DNA of 64,000 bases from Corallincola holothuriorum. GTDB lineage: Bacteria; Pseudomonadota; Gammaproteobacteria; Enterobacterales; Neiellaceae. The notes under the pieces were generated by a model, which ran no database searches, was not told the origin of the DNA, and saw only the letters and a program-made list of their open reading frames with translations. This document shows positions 20,560 to 29,628 of this stretch, piece by piece (position 1 is the stretch's first letter; each line of letters begins with the position of its first letter). The DNA is taken from contig NZ_QPID01000002.1 in NCBI RefSeq assembly GCF_003336225.1, forward strand, positions 62,001 through 126,000, in the 5' to 3' direction. Position numbers and translations under genes: made by a program.

Positions 20560-23067
20560 GTGAATAAACCGCATCAAGATCCGGAATTGGCCTCGGAACA
20601 GGCTAAATACGAAAATCCTATCCCTAGCCGCACCTATCTTCTTTCTCTGTTTGAAGCCAGCTCGGCTCCCCTCTCTTATGATGAAGTGAAGGCACAGTTG
20701 GATTTGCAGGGCGAGGATCAGAGTATCGCTTTGAAACGCCGTCTTCGAGCAATGGAACGAGATGGTCAGCTGGTGTTTAATCGCAGTAAAAAATATGCGC
20801 TGCCAGAACGACTGAACTTGATTAAAGGTACAGTGATCGCTCACCGCGAGGGGTTTGGTTTTGTCCGGCCAGAAACGGCCAGTGGCAAAGGAGAAGACCT
20901 GTTCCTGCATGACCGCCAGATGGCCACAGTGCTGCACGGCGATAAGGTGCTGGTACAAGAGGTCGGCACTGACCGAAAGGGGCGCAAAGAAGCCCGTGTG
21001 GTTCGTGTGGTGGAGGAGCGCAATCCGGAGATTGTCGGGCGTTACTTTGTGGAAAATGGCATGGGCTTTGTGGTGGCCGATGATACCCGTATTAATCAAG
21101 ATATTCTGATCCCACCGGAAGATAAATTAGGCGCTCGGCATGGTCAGATCGTCGTTTGTCAGATCACAACTCGACCGACGCAACGTTTCAATGCCATGGG
21201 TAAGGTGATCGAGGTGCTGGGCGAGCATATGGCGCCGGGCATGGAGATCGAGATCGCCCTGCGCAACTATGATATCCCCCATGAGTGGCCGAAAGATGTT
21301 AAGCGGCAGATAAAAAAAGTGGGTGAAGAGGTACCGGAAGAGGCCAAGGGCGACCGAGTAGATCTGCGTGACTTACCGCTTGTTACCATTGATGGTGAAG
21401 ATGCTCGCGACTTTGACGACGCCGTCTATTGTGAGAAAAAACGCTCCGGCGGTTGGCGCCTGTGGGTAGCCATTGCCGATGTTAGCTATTACGTGCGACC
21501 CGATACCGCATTGGATAACGAAGCGCAGAATCGTGGCAACTCAGTCTACTTTCCGAATCAGGTGATCCCCATGTTGCCTGAGAAGCTCTCCAATGGGCTT
21601 TGCTCTTTGAATCCGCAAGTCGATCGCCTCTGTATGGTGTGCGAGATGACGGTGAGTGCGAAGGGGCAGCTATCCGGATATAAGTTTTATGAAGCGGTCA
21701 TGAATAGCCATGCTCGTTTCACCTACAACAAAGTTGCTGCCATTCTTGATGGCGATGAGAAACTGAATGAGCAGTACGCGACTCAGGTTCCTCACTTGCA
21801 AGAGTTGCATCGTCTGTATTGTGCTTTAAAAGGTGCGCGCCAGCAGCGTGGTGCCATCGAATTTGAAACAGTAGAAAGCCGTTTCATTTTTAATGCGCAG
21901 CGGAAAATTGAAGAGATAGTGCCGGTGGAGCGCAATGACGCCCACAAGATGATCGAAGAGTGCATGATCTTGGCAAATGTTGCCTCTGCCCGCTTTGTCG
22001 GTAAGCACAAAGAGCCAGCACTGTATCGCGTGCATCAATCTCCGGGGCAAGAACGGCTGCAGAACTTCCGGCGCTTTATTGGTGAGTTAGGTCTTAACTT
22101 GAGCGGTGATGATAAGCCTACACCGTCTGATTTCGGTGCCCTGGTCAGTCAGATTGAGGGGCGACCAGATCAGGAGTTGATCCAAACCATGTTGCTGCGC
22201 TCGATGCAGCAGGCTATCTATGATGCTGATAATGAAGGTCATTTTGGCCTAGCGTTGGCTGCATACAGTCACTTTACCTCGCCGATCCGCCGCTATCCGG
22301 ATCTTCTACTCCATCGGGCGTTGAAGTATCTGGTGGCGAAAGAAACTCATGGCGATCAAAAGCAGCGCTGGACACCCACCGGCGGCTATCACTATCAGAC
22401 CGAAGAGATGGATCTGTTTGGCCCTCAGTGCTCGATGACCGAGCGCCGTGCCGATGATGCGACCCGTGATGTTGATGCGTTTCTGAAATGTGAGTATATG
22501 CAGGATCACGTTGGTGACGAGTTGTTCGGTGTGATCTCGTCGGTGAACAGTTTTGGCTTCTTTGTGCGTTTGAATGATCTGTTGATCGATGGTTTGGTTC
22601 ATGTCTCTACGTTGAAGAATGACTACTATCAGTTTGATCAGGTGCACCATCAGCTGATTGGTGAAAACAGCCATACACGTTATCGCCTCGGAGATACTGT
22701 TTGCGTCAAAGTGGTGGGGGTCAACCTTGAAGATCGTAAGATCGACTTTGAACTGGCGGGTGAAAACGCCACGGCGAATAAAGGACGTAGCGGCAGTGGT
22801 CGTAACTCCAGTGGTAAAGGGCGTGGCAAGAGTGGTGGCGCTGGACGGAATAAAGCGGGTGCCTCTCGTGGCAAAAGCGGCGGAAAAGCGGTCAGTGAGC
22901 GAGACAAGATGAAAGCCGGTATTGTTGCGCCATCGAAGAAAGGTAAAGCCGGAGGCCGCGGTAAGAAGGGTAAGAACTCTGGTATGTCTGCGGCGCAGCG
23001 CTCAGCCGCTGCTGCGCTTGGTGGCGGTAAAGCGAAGAAAAAACCAGCCAAGAAAAAGCGTAAATAG
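20560..23067 (+). CDS. rnr: Exoribonuclease R
   Basis: An 835-residue 3'-5' exoribonuclease that degrades structured RNA. Order: N-terminal HTH region ([16 protein letters not shown]), cold-shock domains ([16 protein letters not shown]), catalytic RNB domain with the metal-binding motif [13 protein letters not shown]1 domain ([19 protein letters not shown]), then a very basic Gly/Lys-rich tail (~100 residues ending in KKPAKKKRK). The start is GTG at 20560, supported by the family N-terminus NPIPSR. Its ribosome-binding site is weak. Confidence 0.96.
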   Translation: MNKPHQDPELASEQAKYENPIPSRTYLLSLFEASSAPLSYDEVKAQLDLQGEDQSIALKRRLRAMERDGQLVFNRSKKYALPERLNLIKGTVIAHREGFGFVRPETASGKGEDLFLHDRQMATVLHGDKVLVQEVGTDRKGRKEARVVRVVEERNPEIVGRYFVENGMGFVVADDTRINQDILIPPEDKLGARHGQIVVCQITTRPTQRFNAMGKVIEVLGEHMAPGMEIEIALRNYDIPHEWPKDVKRQIKKVGEEVPEEAKGDRVDLRDLPLVTIDGEDARDFDDAVYCEKKRSGGWRLWVAIADVSYYVRPDTALDNEAQNRGNSVYFPNQVIPMLPEKLSNGLCSLNPQVDRLCMVCEMTVSAKGQLSGYKFYEAVMNSHARFTYNKVAAILDGDEKLNEQYATQVPHLQELHRLYCALKGARQQRGAIEFETVESRFIFNAQRKIEEIVPVERNDAHKMIEECMILANVASARFVGKHKEPALYRVHQSPGQERLQNFRRFIGELGLNLSGDDKPTPSDFGALVSQIEGRPDQELIQTMLLRSMQQAIYDADNEGHFGLALAAYSHFTSPIRRYPDLLLHRALKYLVAKETHGDQKQRWTPTGGYHYQTEEMDLFGPQCSMTERRADDATRDVDAFLKCEYMQDHVGDELFGVISSVNSFGFFVRLNDLLIDGLVHVSTLKNDYYQFDQVHHQLIGENSHTRYRLGDTVCVKVVGVNLEDRKIDFELAGENATANKGRSGSGRNSSGKGRGKSGGAGRNKAGASRGKSGGKAVSERDKMKAGIVAPSKKGKAGGRGKKGKNSGMSAAQRSAAAALGGGKAKKKPAKKKRK

Positions 23068-23098
23068 CTAACAACCAGATAATTAGAAGGTAATTTGG

Positions 23099-23839
23099 GT
23101 GAATCAGTCTGATCTTATATTTGGCATTCATGCCGTTGCGGCGGCGTTGAAGAAATCGCCAGAACAGTTTATTGAGCTTTACCTGTTAAAAGGTCGGCTA
23201 GATGAAAAACTGACTGAGATAGTTAATCTCGGTCAGCGCAACGGTATCTCGGTGCAACAGATGTCCCGTAAAGCGTTGGATGATAAAACGGCTGGTGCTA
23301 CTCACCAAGGGGTCGTGGCACGTATTAAGCCCGCGCCTGCCCTCAATGAGCATGATCTGGATAAGATCCTTGAACGCACTGAACAGCCGTTTTTGTTGAT
23401 CTTGGATGGCGTGACCGATCCGCACAATCTTGGCGCGTGTCTACGATGTGCAGATGCCGCCGGTGTGGATGCCGTGGTGGTGCCTCGGGATAAATCCGCC
23501 TCACTTAACGCTACCGTGCGTAAAGTCGCCTGTGGCGCTGCTGAGTCAGTACCGTTGGTGGCTGTCACCAACCTGGCTCGTACCATGCGACATCTGCAAG
23601 ATGCGGGCGTGTGGATCGTAGGGACCGCTGGAGAAACGGACACCAACCTTTATCAAACCAAGTTGGTTGGGCCAATGGCGATTGCCATGGGCGCAGAAGG
23701 CAAAGGCTTGCGCCGTTTGACCAGGGAGCATTGCGATGAGCTGGTTAAGTTGCCGATGGCGGGGACAGTCAGCAGCCTAAATGTATCAGTGGCTGCGGGT
23801 ATCTGTTTGTATGAGGTGGTGCGTCAGCGTCAATCTTAA
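23099..23839 (+). CDS. rlmB: 23S rRNA (guanosine-2'-O)-methyltransferase RlmB
   Basis: A 246-residue SPOUT methyltransferase that modifies G2251 of 23S rRNA. The N-terminal substrate-binding domain is followed by the knotted SPOUT domain with [16 protein letters not shown], the SAM-site motif [14 protein letters not shown] and IPMAG-like [15 protein letters not shown]. The start is GTG at 23099 with an agaagg ribosome-binding site. It follows rnr by 31 bases, the usual pairing. Confidence 0.96.
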   Translation: MNQSDLIFGIHAVAAALKKSPEQFIELYLLKGRLDEKLTEIVNLGQRNGISVQQMSRKALDDKTAGATHQGVVARIKPAPALNEHDLDKILERTEQPFLLILDGVTDPHNLGACLRCADAAGVDAVVVPRDKSASLNATVRKVACGAAESVPLVAVTNLARTMRHLQDAGVWIVGTAGETDTNLYQTKLVGPMAIAMGAEGKGLRRLTREHCDELVKLPMAGTVSSLNVSVAAGICLYEVVRQRQS

Positions 23840-23847
23840 GCTGTGCC

Positions 23848-24261
23848 TTAGGGCGCGGATAAGTTTAATTGATGTAAGAGCGCGGCGATAAACTCGTCGC
23901 GCTCTTTTTCGTTCCAGGGCTGTGCTTCGCCAGCGCCCCACACAGGTCCAGGCCAGGCTGCATCGGATTCAAAACGCGCCACCACATGCCAATGCAGTTG
24001 GGCCACGACGTTACCTAAACTGGCCACATTTATCTTTTTGCAACCGGTGAGTTTCTTCAGCGCGTTAGAGACCCGACAGCTCTCTTGTATGAGCTGTTGT
24101 TGTTGCGCTGCTGACAACTCGGTGACTTCGACCAGGCCTTGTTGACGGGGGATCAGTAGCAGCCAGGGAAAGCGTTGATCATTTTCCATGCGTAGCTGAC
24201 AAAGCGGCAGGTCGATAATGAAAACAGAATCTTGCTCTAAGCATGGATCTAACTCAAACAT
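23848..24261 (-). CDS. HIT domain protein
   Basis: A ~137-residue small HIT-fold protein. The signature motif reads QLHWHVVARF: the first histidine of HxHxH is Gln, while the next two histidines, including the nucleophile position, are kept. Upstream residues fit the HIT core (FPWLLLIPRQQGLVEVTEL). HIT proteins hydrolyse or transfer nucleoside phosphates; the substrate is unknown here. Start chosen at the ATG at 24261 (MFELDP); a GTG at 24291 is an in-frame alternative. It lies downstream of the antiporter gene on the same strand. Confidence 0.82.
   Translation of the reverse strand: MFELDPCLEQDSVFIIDLPLCQLRMENDQRFPWLLLIPRQQGLVEVTELSAAQQQQLIQESCRVSNALKKLTGCKKINVASLGNVVAQLHWHVVARFESDAAWPGPVWGAGEAQPWNEKERDEFIAALLHQLNLSAP
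23877..23909 (+). terminator. Intrinsic terminator for rlmB, inside the 3' coding end of the HIT gene
   Basis: The stem AGAGCGCG / CGCGCTCT, extended by an inner CGA/TCG pairing, is followed by TTTTTC on the plus strand. It lies 38 bases after the rlmB stop, within the convergent HIT coding sequence. Confidence 0.7.
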
Positions 24262-24398
24262 GGTGGCTCTCTCATGATCAACTAACGGCACAATCGATTA
24301 TGGGTCATCTCACCTCCTTGTTACAGCCGCTTTGTCTGAAAGCGCCATTTCATGCTCAAACATACCGTGAACTAACGGTTTTTCTGGCTGAGGGATGT

Positions 24399-25649
24399 TC
24401 ACTTTTTCCGGTTTAAACCACTTTTACGCAGTAGCCATGGCATGCTGGGGGCTTGAACCAGCAAGGTAAAGATCACCACACCGTAAGCAATTGATTGGAT
24501 GGTCCACCAGCCTTCAATCGAGGTGGGTAGTGAGAGAGCCAACACCAACGTTATGGCGCCGCGGAGGCCCCCCCAGTGCATAATGCGTTGCTCTTGTAGT
24601 GTTATTTTGGGGCCGCGTATCAGTCTGGCAATCGCCAGGCTGAATGGAATGCTCAATCCGCGAGCCAGCAAAATAGCGAAGATGCCAATCATCATCGCCA
24701 GGTAGCGTTCAGTGAACATATTTAGGGTGATCGTAATACCCATCAACAAAAACAGCAGGCCGTTGGCCAAGTAGCCAAGTAGCCCCCACAATTGGTGCAG
24801 GCGTTCATGGAGTGATGGCTGCTGCGTGCGGAAAGAGGCACCCTCGGTTTGTCGTTGGCTTAGATTCCCCACCAGCAGGCCACAGATCAGTACCGCCATC
24901 ACGCCGGACACGTGCAACCACATCTCAGCTGCACTAAAGCTGCCGTATGCCAGCAGCAGGGTTAGCTGTGCCCGTTGCGGAAAACTGACTAGCTTGTGCA
25001 TAATCCACACGCCAACAAGACCAATGACAGCGCCGATGGCTGCCCCACCGAGAAACACGCGGAGAAACTCAAGCAAGGCATCGCTTGCATTCATCTGGCT
25101 ACCGCCACTGGCGATCAGCAATAGTACGGAGAACAAGACGATGGCGGTGGCATCATTAAATAGGCTTTCACCCTCAAGCATGATCGCTAAGCGCTCGGGC
25201 GCGCCCAATGACTTTAGTTGTGTGACGACAGCGACAGGATCTGTAGCGGCGAGTAGTACCCCTGCCAACAGTGCTGAGCTCCAGGGAAAGCCTTGCGGAT
25301 GACCGATGGCGTAATACAGTGCAGCACCGATGACCGCGGTGGTCAGCAGTACCCCAATGATTGCCAGACTCATGATGGGTAGGAGTAGCCTTATCAGTGC
25401 CTGAGCATTGATGGCAAATGCTGCTTCAAAAATCAAAATCGGTAGAAAGACAAACACCACTAGGTGTTGAAAAGTGTCGGCACGAAGCCCCGTATCATAG
25501 CCAGCAAGCAATACTAACTCTGAGCCAATGAATCCAATAAATACTAACAGCAGAGTATGGGGCAGGCGTAACCATTGAGCGACAGGTTCTGAAAACAGGC
25601 TAGCAGCTAACAACATGATTAAGGCGATGATCATCTGCTCAATTGCCAT
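24399..25649 (-). CDS. Na+/H+ antiporter, CPA1 family
   Basis: A 416-residue polytopic membrane protein with about 12 hydrophobic segments. CPA1 exchanger hallmarks are visible: FLPILIFEAAFAIN, LLAATDPVAVVTQLKSLG (Asp of the ion-binding site) and LEGESLFNDATAIVLF. It ends shortly after the last helices, without a long cytoplasmic regulatory domain. The likely role is sodium and pH homeostasis. It lies upstream of the HIT gene and is divergent from rpsF. Confidence 0.9.
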   Translation of the reverse strand: MAIEQMIIALIMLLAASLFSEPVAQWLRLPHTLLLVFIGFIGSELVLLAGYDTGLRADTFQHLVVFVFLPILIFEAAFAINAQALIRLLLPIMSLAIIGVLLTTAVIGAALYYAIGHPQGFPWSSALLAGVLLAATDPVAVVTQLKSLGAPERLAIMLEGESLFNDATAIVLFSVLLLIASGGSQMNASDALLEFLRVFLGGAAIGAVIGLVGVWIMHKLVSFPQRAQLTLLLAYGSFSAAEMWLHVSGVMAVLICGLLVGNLSQRQTEGASFRTQQPSLHERLHQLWGLLGYLANGLLFLLMGITITLNMFTERYLAMMIGIFAILLARGLSIPFSLAIARLIRGPKITLQEQRIMHWGGLRGAITLVLALSLPTSIEGWWTIQSIAYGVVIFTLLVQAPSMPWLLRKSGLNRKK

Positions 25650-25827
25650 AGCTGTTCCTTATTTCCTTCGGTTGTCTGCAAGTGACATAGAAGTAGACCT
25701 GTTAAGGCGGGATTTTTATTCGTTCTGCTACTAAAGATAGTCCTTGAGCGTGGCGATGAATTTCTGTACTATTCGCGTCCCTGAAATCAGCCATTTCATA
25801 AGTTCCTTGCCTCTATATCGGTGTGGC

Positions 25828-25866
25828 TGAGCCGAGGCCCAGAGGCTGTTAACCCGTAAGGAGCGT
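25828..25866 (+). promoter_or_regulatory. Candidate S6:S18-binding leader of the rpsF operon
   Basis: The leader just before rpsF contains GGCTGAGCCGAGGCCCAG followed by AGGCTGTTAACCCG, which can fold with AGCC/GGCT pairing and exposes CCG trinucleotides. The S6:S18 complex is known to bind a CCG-containing structure in rpsF leaders of many bacteria. The assignment is by position and short motif only. Confidence 0.4.
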
Positions 25867-25870
25867 TTAA

Positions 25871-26323
25871 ATGCGTCATTACGAAATCGTTTTTATGGTT
25901 CATCCGGACCAAAGCGAGCAAGTACCAGGCATGATCGAGCGTTATACTGGCGTGATCACTGCTGCAGGCGGTCAAGTACACCGTCTTGAAGATTGGGGTC
26001 GTCGTCAACTGGCTTACCCAATCGACAAGTTGCACAAAGCACACTACGTCCTGATGAACGTAGAAGCGACTGCTGAAAGCGTAGACGAGCTGGAAACAGC
26101 TTTCCGCTTCAACGACGCTGTGCTGCGCAACATGGTTATGAAAACCAAAAGCGCTGTTACTGAGCAGTCACCAATGGCTAAAGCACGTGACGAGCGTCCA
26201 GCCCGTCGTGACGACCGTGACGAACGTCCGGCTCGCCGCGAAGAAGCTGCGCCAGCTCCAGCTGCTGCACCAGCTCCGGCTGCTGAAGCCCCTGCGGCTG
26301 AAGAAGCGCCAAAAGCTGAGTAA
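25871..26323 (+). CDS. rpsF: 30S ribosomal protein S6
   Basis: A 150-residue S6. The canonical fold covers residues 1-100 ([29 protein letters not shown]). The C-terminal tail is unusually long and low-complexity: two copies of RDERPARR followed by an Ala/Pro/Glu-rich run ending in EEAPKAE. In E. coli the tail is short and is glutamylated by RimK. It is first in the rpsF-priB-rpsR-rplI operon; its stop overlaps the priB start (TAATG). Confidence 0.97.
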   Translation: MRHYEIVFMVHPDQSEQVPGMIERYTGVITAAGGQVHRLEDWGRRQLAYPIDKLHKAHYVLMNVEATAESVDELETAFRFNDAVLRNMVMKTKSAVTEQSPMAKARDERPARRDDRDERPARREEAAPAPAAAPAPAAEAPAAEEAPKAE

Positions 26324-26634
26324 TGGACGCTGATAATCGTTTGGTGTTGACCGGAACGGTCGTAACGACACCGGCGATGAGCAGAAGTCCGGCTGGCGTT
26401 CCCCACTGCGAATTCGCACTGGAACATCAGTCTCAGCAGATGGAAGCGGATTTTCCACGTCGTGCTTGGTGTTACGTAACCGTTATCGCCAGCGGGCATG
26501 GAATTCAGCCCCAGACTGTAAATTTAACTAAGGGTAGTGTGGCTAATGTGACTGGCTTTATCAGCCATCATCGAACACCAAATGGTGTAGGAAAATTAGT
26601 ATTACATGCCCAACAGATTGAAATGATTGCTTAG
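26323..26634 (+). CDS. priB: Primosomal replication protein N (PriB)
   Basis: A 103-residue OB-fold single-stranded DNA-binding protein of the PriA-PriB-DnaT restart primosome. The sequence [20 protein letters not shown] and [12 protein letters not shown] match the family. Its place between rpsF and rpsR is the classical one for gammaproteobacteria, and its start overlaps the rpsF stop by one base. Confidence 0.95.
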   Translation: MDADNRLVLTGTVVTTPAMSRSPAGVPHCEFALEHQSQQMEADFPRRAWCYVTVIASGHGIQPQTVNLTKGSVANVTGFISHHRTPNGVGKLVLHAQQIEMIA

Positions 26635-26645
26635 GAGATCGTGCC

Positions 26646-26873
26646 ATGGCTCGTTTTTTCCGCCGCCGTAAATTCTGCCGCTTTAGCGCAGATGGCGTCA
26701 CAGAAATTGATTACAAAGATATCCAGACACTCAAAGGTTACATCACTGAGAGTGGCAAAATCGTGCCTAGCCGTATTACCGGCACTAGCGCAAAGTACCA
26801 GCGTCAGCTGGCACGCGCTATTAAACGTGCACGTTACCTGGCTCTGCTGCCTTACAGCGATACGCATAAGTAA
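26646..26873 (+). CDS. rpsR: 30S ribosomal protein S18
   Basis: A 75-residue S18 with complete family sequence ([32 protein letters not shown]). It has a good ribosome-binding site (aggag) 11 bases after priB. It forms the S6:S18 heterodimer in the platform of the small subunit. Confidence 0.97.
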   Translation: MARFFRRRKFCRFSADGVTEIDYKDIQTLKGYITESGKIVPSRITGTSAKYQRQLARAIKRARYLALLPYSDTHK

Positions 26874-26911
26874 GGCCGGGCCTAACTCGGACCAATTGAA
26901 GAGGAAAGGTA

Positions 26912-27364
26912 ATGCAAATTATTCTTCTTGATAAAATTGCTAACCTGGGTGGCTTGGGCGACCAAGTAACCGTTAAGGCTGGCTACGCACGTAACTACCT
27001 GATCCCTACCGGTAAGGCAGTTCCTGCAACTAAAGCTAACGTGGCTGTATTCGAAGAGCGTCGTAGTGAGTTGGAAGCTAAATTGGCTTCACAACAAGCG
27101 ACTGCGCAGGCTCGTGCAGACAAGCTGAGCGCCTTGGAAGATGTGGTTATCGCATCTAAAGCTGGTGACGAAGGCAAACTGTTCGGTTCTATCGGTACTC
27201 GCGACATCGCTGACGCCATCTCCGCCGCTGGCGTTGATGTTGTTAAGAGCGAAGTTCGTCTGCCGCTGGGCACTATTCGCAACACTGGCGAATACGACAT
27301 CGACGTTCAGGTTCACAGTGAAATCACTGCGACCGTTAAACTGAGTGTTGTTGCTGAAGCCTAA
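26912..27364 (+). CDS. rplI: 50S ribosomal protein L9
   Basis: A 150-residue L9 with the N-terminal rRNA-binding domain ([32 protein letters not shown]), long connecting helix and C-terminal domain ([16 protein letters not shown]). It is the last gene of the operon, with a strong aggaaagg ribosome-binding site and an intrinsic terminator right after. Confidence 0.97.
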   Translation: MQIILLDKIANLGGLGDQVTVKAGYARNYLIPTGKAVPATKANVAVFEERRSELEAKLASQQATAQARADKLSALEDVVIASKAGDEGKLFGSIGTRDIADAISAAGVDVVKSEVRLPLGTIRNTGEYDIDVQVHSEITATVKLSVVAEA

Positions 27365-27389
27365 GTGCTGACTAGCAAGTTGTAGAAAG

Positions 27390-27414
27390 CACCGCCTCCG
27401 GGCGGTGTTTTTTT
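27390..27414 (+). terminator. Intrinsic terminator after rplI
   Basis: The perfect stem CACCGCC / GGCGGTG, with loop TCCG, is followed by seven T residues. It lies 25 bases after the rplI stop and ends the ribosomal operon. Confidence 0.92.
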
Positions 27415-27532
27415 ATCTCCGCCATCCTCATCGATCTTCATTCGCTCTAGTTTCTTGCTTTGATATTCATTTTTTCCCCTCTGTAATTTGAAACCGCTCC
27501 TCAGACAGTGTTGAATAGAGCTCATTCAGTTA

Positions 27533-27579
27533 GCAGGAAATCACTTTCGCTGAGACACGCGAAACAGCGCGTTTCCTGC
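27533..27579 (+). repeat. Nested inverted repeat in the leader of the rhodanese gene
   Basis: The outer arms GCAGGAAA and TTTCCTGC enclose a second stem TTTCGC / GCGAAA. The 47-base structure ends 29 bases before the ATG. It could be a terminator remnant, mRNA stabiliser or operator; there is no T-run. Confidence 0.45.
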
Positions 27580-27608
27580 ATGGCTTTTAATTGTTGGGAG
27601 TATTAATC

Positions 27609-28007
27609 ATGAAACGGATCCTTGTCGCTATATGTGCCTTATGGAGCAGTTGGGTAGCCGCTGGTGAAATTCAGCTTATTTCGCAACAGGAATGGTTAGC
27701 GTTAGCTGAGAATAACCCTCAGCAGATCCTGTTGGATGTACGTAGCGCGGAAGAGTATGCCGCCGGTCATATTCCTGGGGCGATAAATATCTCTTATGAT
27801 GAGTTAGATAAGCGCTGGCAGGAGCTCGACGGTGAGCAACAAGAGTTGATTGTGGTTTATTGCCGCAGTGGCCGCCGGGCAGGGATCGCTGAAGCCTTAT
27901 TGCAAGCCAAGGGGTTTACTCAACTGCGTCATCTGGAGGGCGACTTAATTGGCTGGAAAGCCGCTAACTTGCCTTTGGCCACGACAGAGCTGGCACAGGC
28001 TGAGTAG
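27609..28007 (+). CDS. Periplasmic single-domain rhodanese
   Basis: A 132-residue sulfurtransferase domain with a signal peptide (ILVAICALWSSWVAAGE). The catalytic loop is VVYCRSGRRAG (Cys85), preceded by LLDVRSAEEYAAGHIPGA. The start is the ATG at 27609 with a gggag ribosome-binding site. It probably moves sulfane sulfur or senses thiols in the periplasm. It is a single gene pointing towards, and convergent with, the redox operon at 28-34 kb. Confidence 0.9.
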   Translation: MKRILVAICALWSSWVAAGEIQLISQQEWLALAENNPQQILLDVRSAEEYAAGHIPGAINISYDELDKRWQELDGEQQELIVVYCRSGRRAGIAEALLQAKGFTQLRHLEGDLIGWKAANLPLATTELAQAE

Positions 28008-28120
28008 TGCTGTTTGGTGTTAGATGAACGGTTTCAGCTGGCCTATAAGCTATGTTTTATTGGTGGTTCGTGAGCTGAACGGCCAGAGTATTGGCCATTT
28101 AGCACGTTTGTTTTATTTCG

Positions 28121-29077
28121 TTAAGCAGCGGGCTGAAACAGATCGCACTGGATCGCTTGCATGCTCGCTCCTTTCAAAAAGCAGAGCTTCCGCAGCTTGT
28201 TGACGCGCTGCGGCGAGCCACAGAGAAAAACACGATAACCATTTAACGCATCATGCTGGCTGGCAATTAGCTGGTCGATAGTCTTCGCGTCGCTGGGGGT
28301 GTCTGTTTCAAGCAGGCTGACCTGGTAATGCAGGTTGTCATGGGCAGCCGCTAACGCTGCTATCTCCTCATGCAGGTAGAGGTTGTCGGCATTGCGGGCA
28401 CCGGTATAGAGATGGATCGGGCCGCTATGCCCCTGTTTTAAAGCATCACGAGCAATTCCCCACAATGGCGCTAAGCCCGTGCCAATGCCTGCCAACAGCA
28501 TAGGTTGAGCGGGGTCGCCAGCAGTGTAAAAGCAAAGGCCATTCGGGCCTTGTAGTTGTAGCTCATCGCCAACCTGAAGAGATTCCTGCATCCAGCCGCT
28601 AAAACGCCCTTCAGGTTGCACTCTAATATGAAATTCCAGGTGTTCTTCGAGAGCGGGAACACTGGCTAAGGAGTAACTCCTGATCGTTGATTCATCGCGC
28701 CAAAGGTTAACGTATTGCCCCGGTTTATAGTCGAGTTTGGCATGGAGCCGAAGGCGGATGACTTGGCCGGGAAGTTGGGTTTTTTCTACTACGGTGGCGG
28801 CAATCTTGCGGTCACCACTGTCCGGGAGCTGCACCGTCATATCGGTACTGGGATAGCACTGACAGGCAAGCAAGTGTTTGGTTTCAATTTCAGCTGTCGA
28901 TAGACCTTTCTGAGCAGGGTGGGGAATGTGGCCGTCAGTGCACTGGACTAAGCAGCTTTGGCAAAGACCGGAGCGGCAGCTGTTGGGGATGTTTTTGTCA
29001 GCGGACAGCAGGGCTTCGAGTAGCGATTGGTCTGGGTTTATCTCTATTGTGGCGTCTTGAAATTGCACTTTAGCCAT
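28121..29077 (-). CDS. Ferredoxin-type NAD(P)H:flavin oxidoreductase (2Fe-2S + FAD + NAD)
   Basis: A 318-residue electron-transfer flavoprotein. The N-terminal plant-type [2Fe-2S] ferredoxin domain has CRSGLCQSC (Cys34, 39, 42) with the fourth cysteine at ~72. It is followed by an FAD domain (RSYSLASVP) and an NAD(P) domain (GIGTGLAPLWG). The layout matches oxygenase reductases and NqrF-like modules. The ATG at 29077 has an aggtg ribosome-binding site. It follows the truncated haemoglobin gene after 118 bases, so it may supply electrons to that globin (inference) as part of the same operon. Confidence 0.85.
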   Translation of the reverse strand: MAKVQFQDATIEINPDQSLLEALLSADKNIPNSCRSGLCQSCLVQCTDGHIPHPAQKGLSTAEIETKHLLACQCYPSTDMTVQLPDSGDRKIAATVVEKTQLPGQVIRLRLHAKLDYKPGQYVNLWRDESTIRSYSLASVPALEEHLEFHIRVQPEGRFSGWMQESLQVGDELQLQGPNGLCFYTAGDPAQPMLLAGIGTGLAPLWGIARDALKQGHSGPIHLYTGARNADNLYLHEEIAALAAAHDNLHYQVSLLETDTPSDAKTIDQLIASQHDALNGYRVFLCGSPQRVNKLRKLCFLKGASMQAIQCDLFQPAA

Positions 29078-29134
29078 GGTGTCACCTGGGGTTATTCGTT
29101 GTATCAAAGGGCGTAATGTCGCTGACTCGGGAAG

Positions 29135-29158
29135 CCCTTCTCAATATACCGAGAAGGG
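29135..29158 (-). repeat. Intercistronic hairpin between the globin and the reductase genes
   Basis: A perfect 8-bp stem CCCTTCTC / GAGAAGGG with an 8-base loop lies in the 118-base gap. It lacks a T-run, so partial termination or mRNA processing is more likely than full termination. Confidence 0.5.
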
Positions 29159-29195
29159 GCTGCCCCGTGGTCACATGGTATAGCAACTAAGGTGC

Positions 29196-29618
29196 TTAAC
29201 GATTGAGAACGTCATCGCGCACACTTTCAGCAATCGCCGCAACTTCTGCAATATCGCTGTCAGGTACGCCGAGCTCTTTTAGTGTTGCCCCCAGGTTTTC
29301 AACCACGGCATCGACATGGATGTCGCTGAGACCTTTCATACCAGCGTGAGCTGTACGTAAATCTTTGCCGTTGTAGTTCGCTGGTCCACCAAAAACCATG
29401 GTTAAAAATGCTTTTTGCTTTTTCGCCTGAGCATCCATATCGATACCGTCAAAATACTCACTGATGCGGTCATCCATCAGCACTTTGCGGTAAAAAATAT
29501 CAACGGCAGCGTCAACGGCAGCTTCGCCACCTAAACGCTCATATAAACTCAGTTTTACTTCGGTTTCAGCTTCCATTTTTGGCTCCTTCTTGCCAAACAG
29601 GCTAGAAAATATTCCCAT
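29196..29618 (-). CDS. Group 1 truncated haemoglobin
   Basis: A 140-residue group I (trHbN-type) 2/2 globin. The proximal histidine is in LRTAHAGMKGL (His91), the B10 tyrosine in IFYRKVL (Tyr43), and the FGGP turn is present. A basic N-terminal extension (FSSLFGKKEPK) resembles the pre-A region of mycobacterial trHbN. Proteins of this group oxidise NO with bound O2 when supplied with electrons. It lies 10 bases after the c5-like gene, within an operon that has an NsrR-like site upstream. Confidence 0.92.
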   Translation of the reverse strand: MGIFSSLFGKKEPKMEAETEVKLSLYERLGGEAAVDAAVDIFYRKVLMDDRISEYFDGIDMDAQAKKQKAFLTMVFGGPANYNGKDLRTAHAGMKGLSDIHVDAVVENLGATLKELGVPDSDIAEVAAIAESVRDDVLNR

Positions 29619-29628
29619 GATCTATCCC

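Noticed and set aside
26044..26499. 151-residue Ala-rich minus-strand frame across rpsF/priB
   Set aside because: Shadow of the repetitive S6 tail; no start signal and both plus-strand genes are certain.
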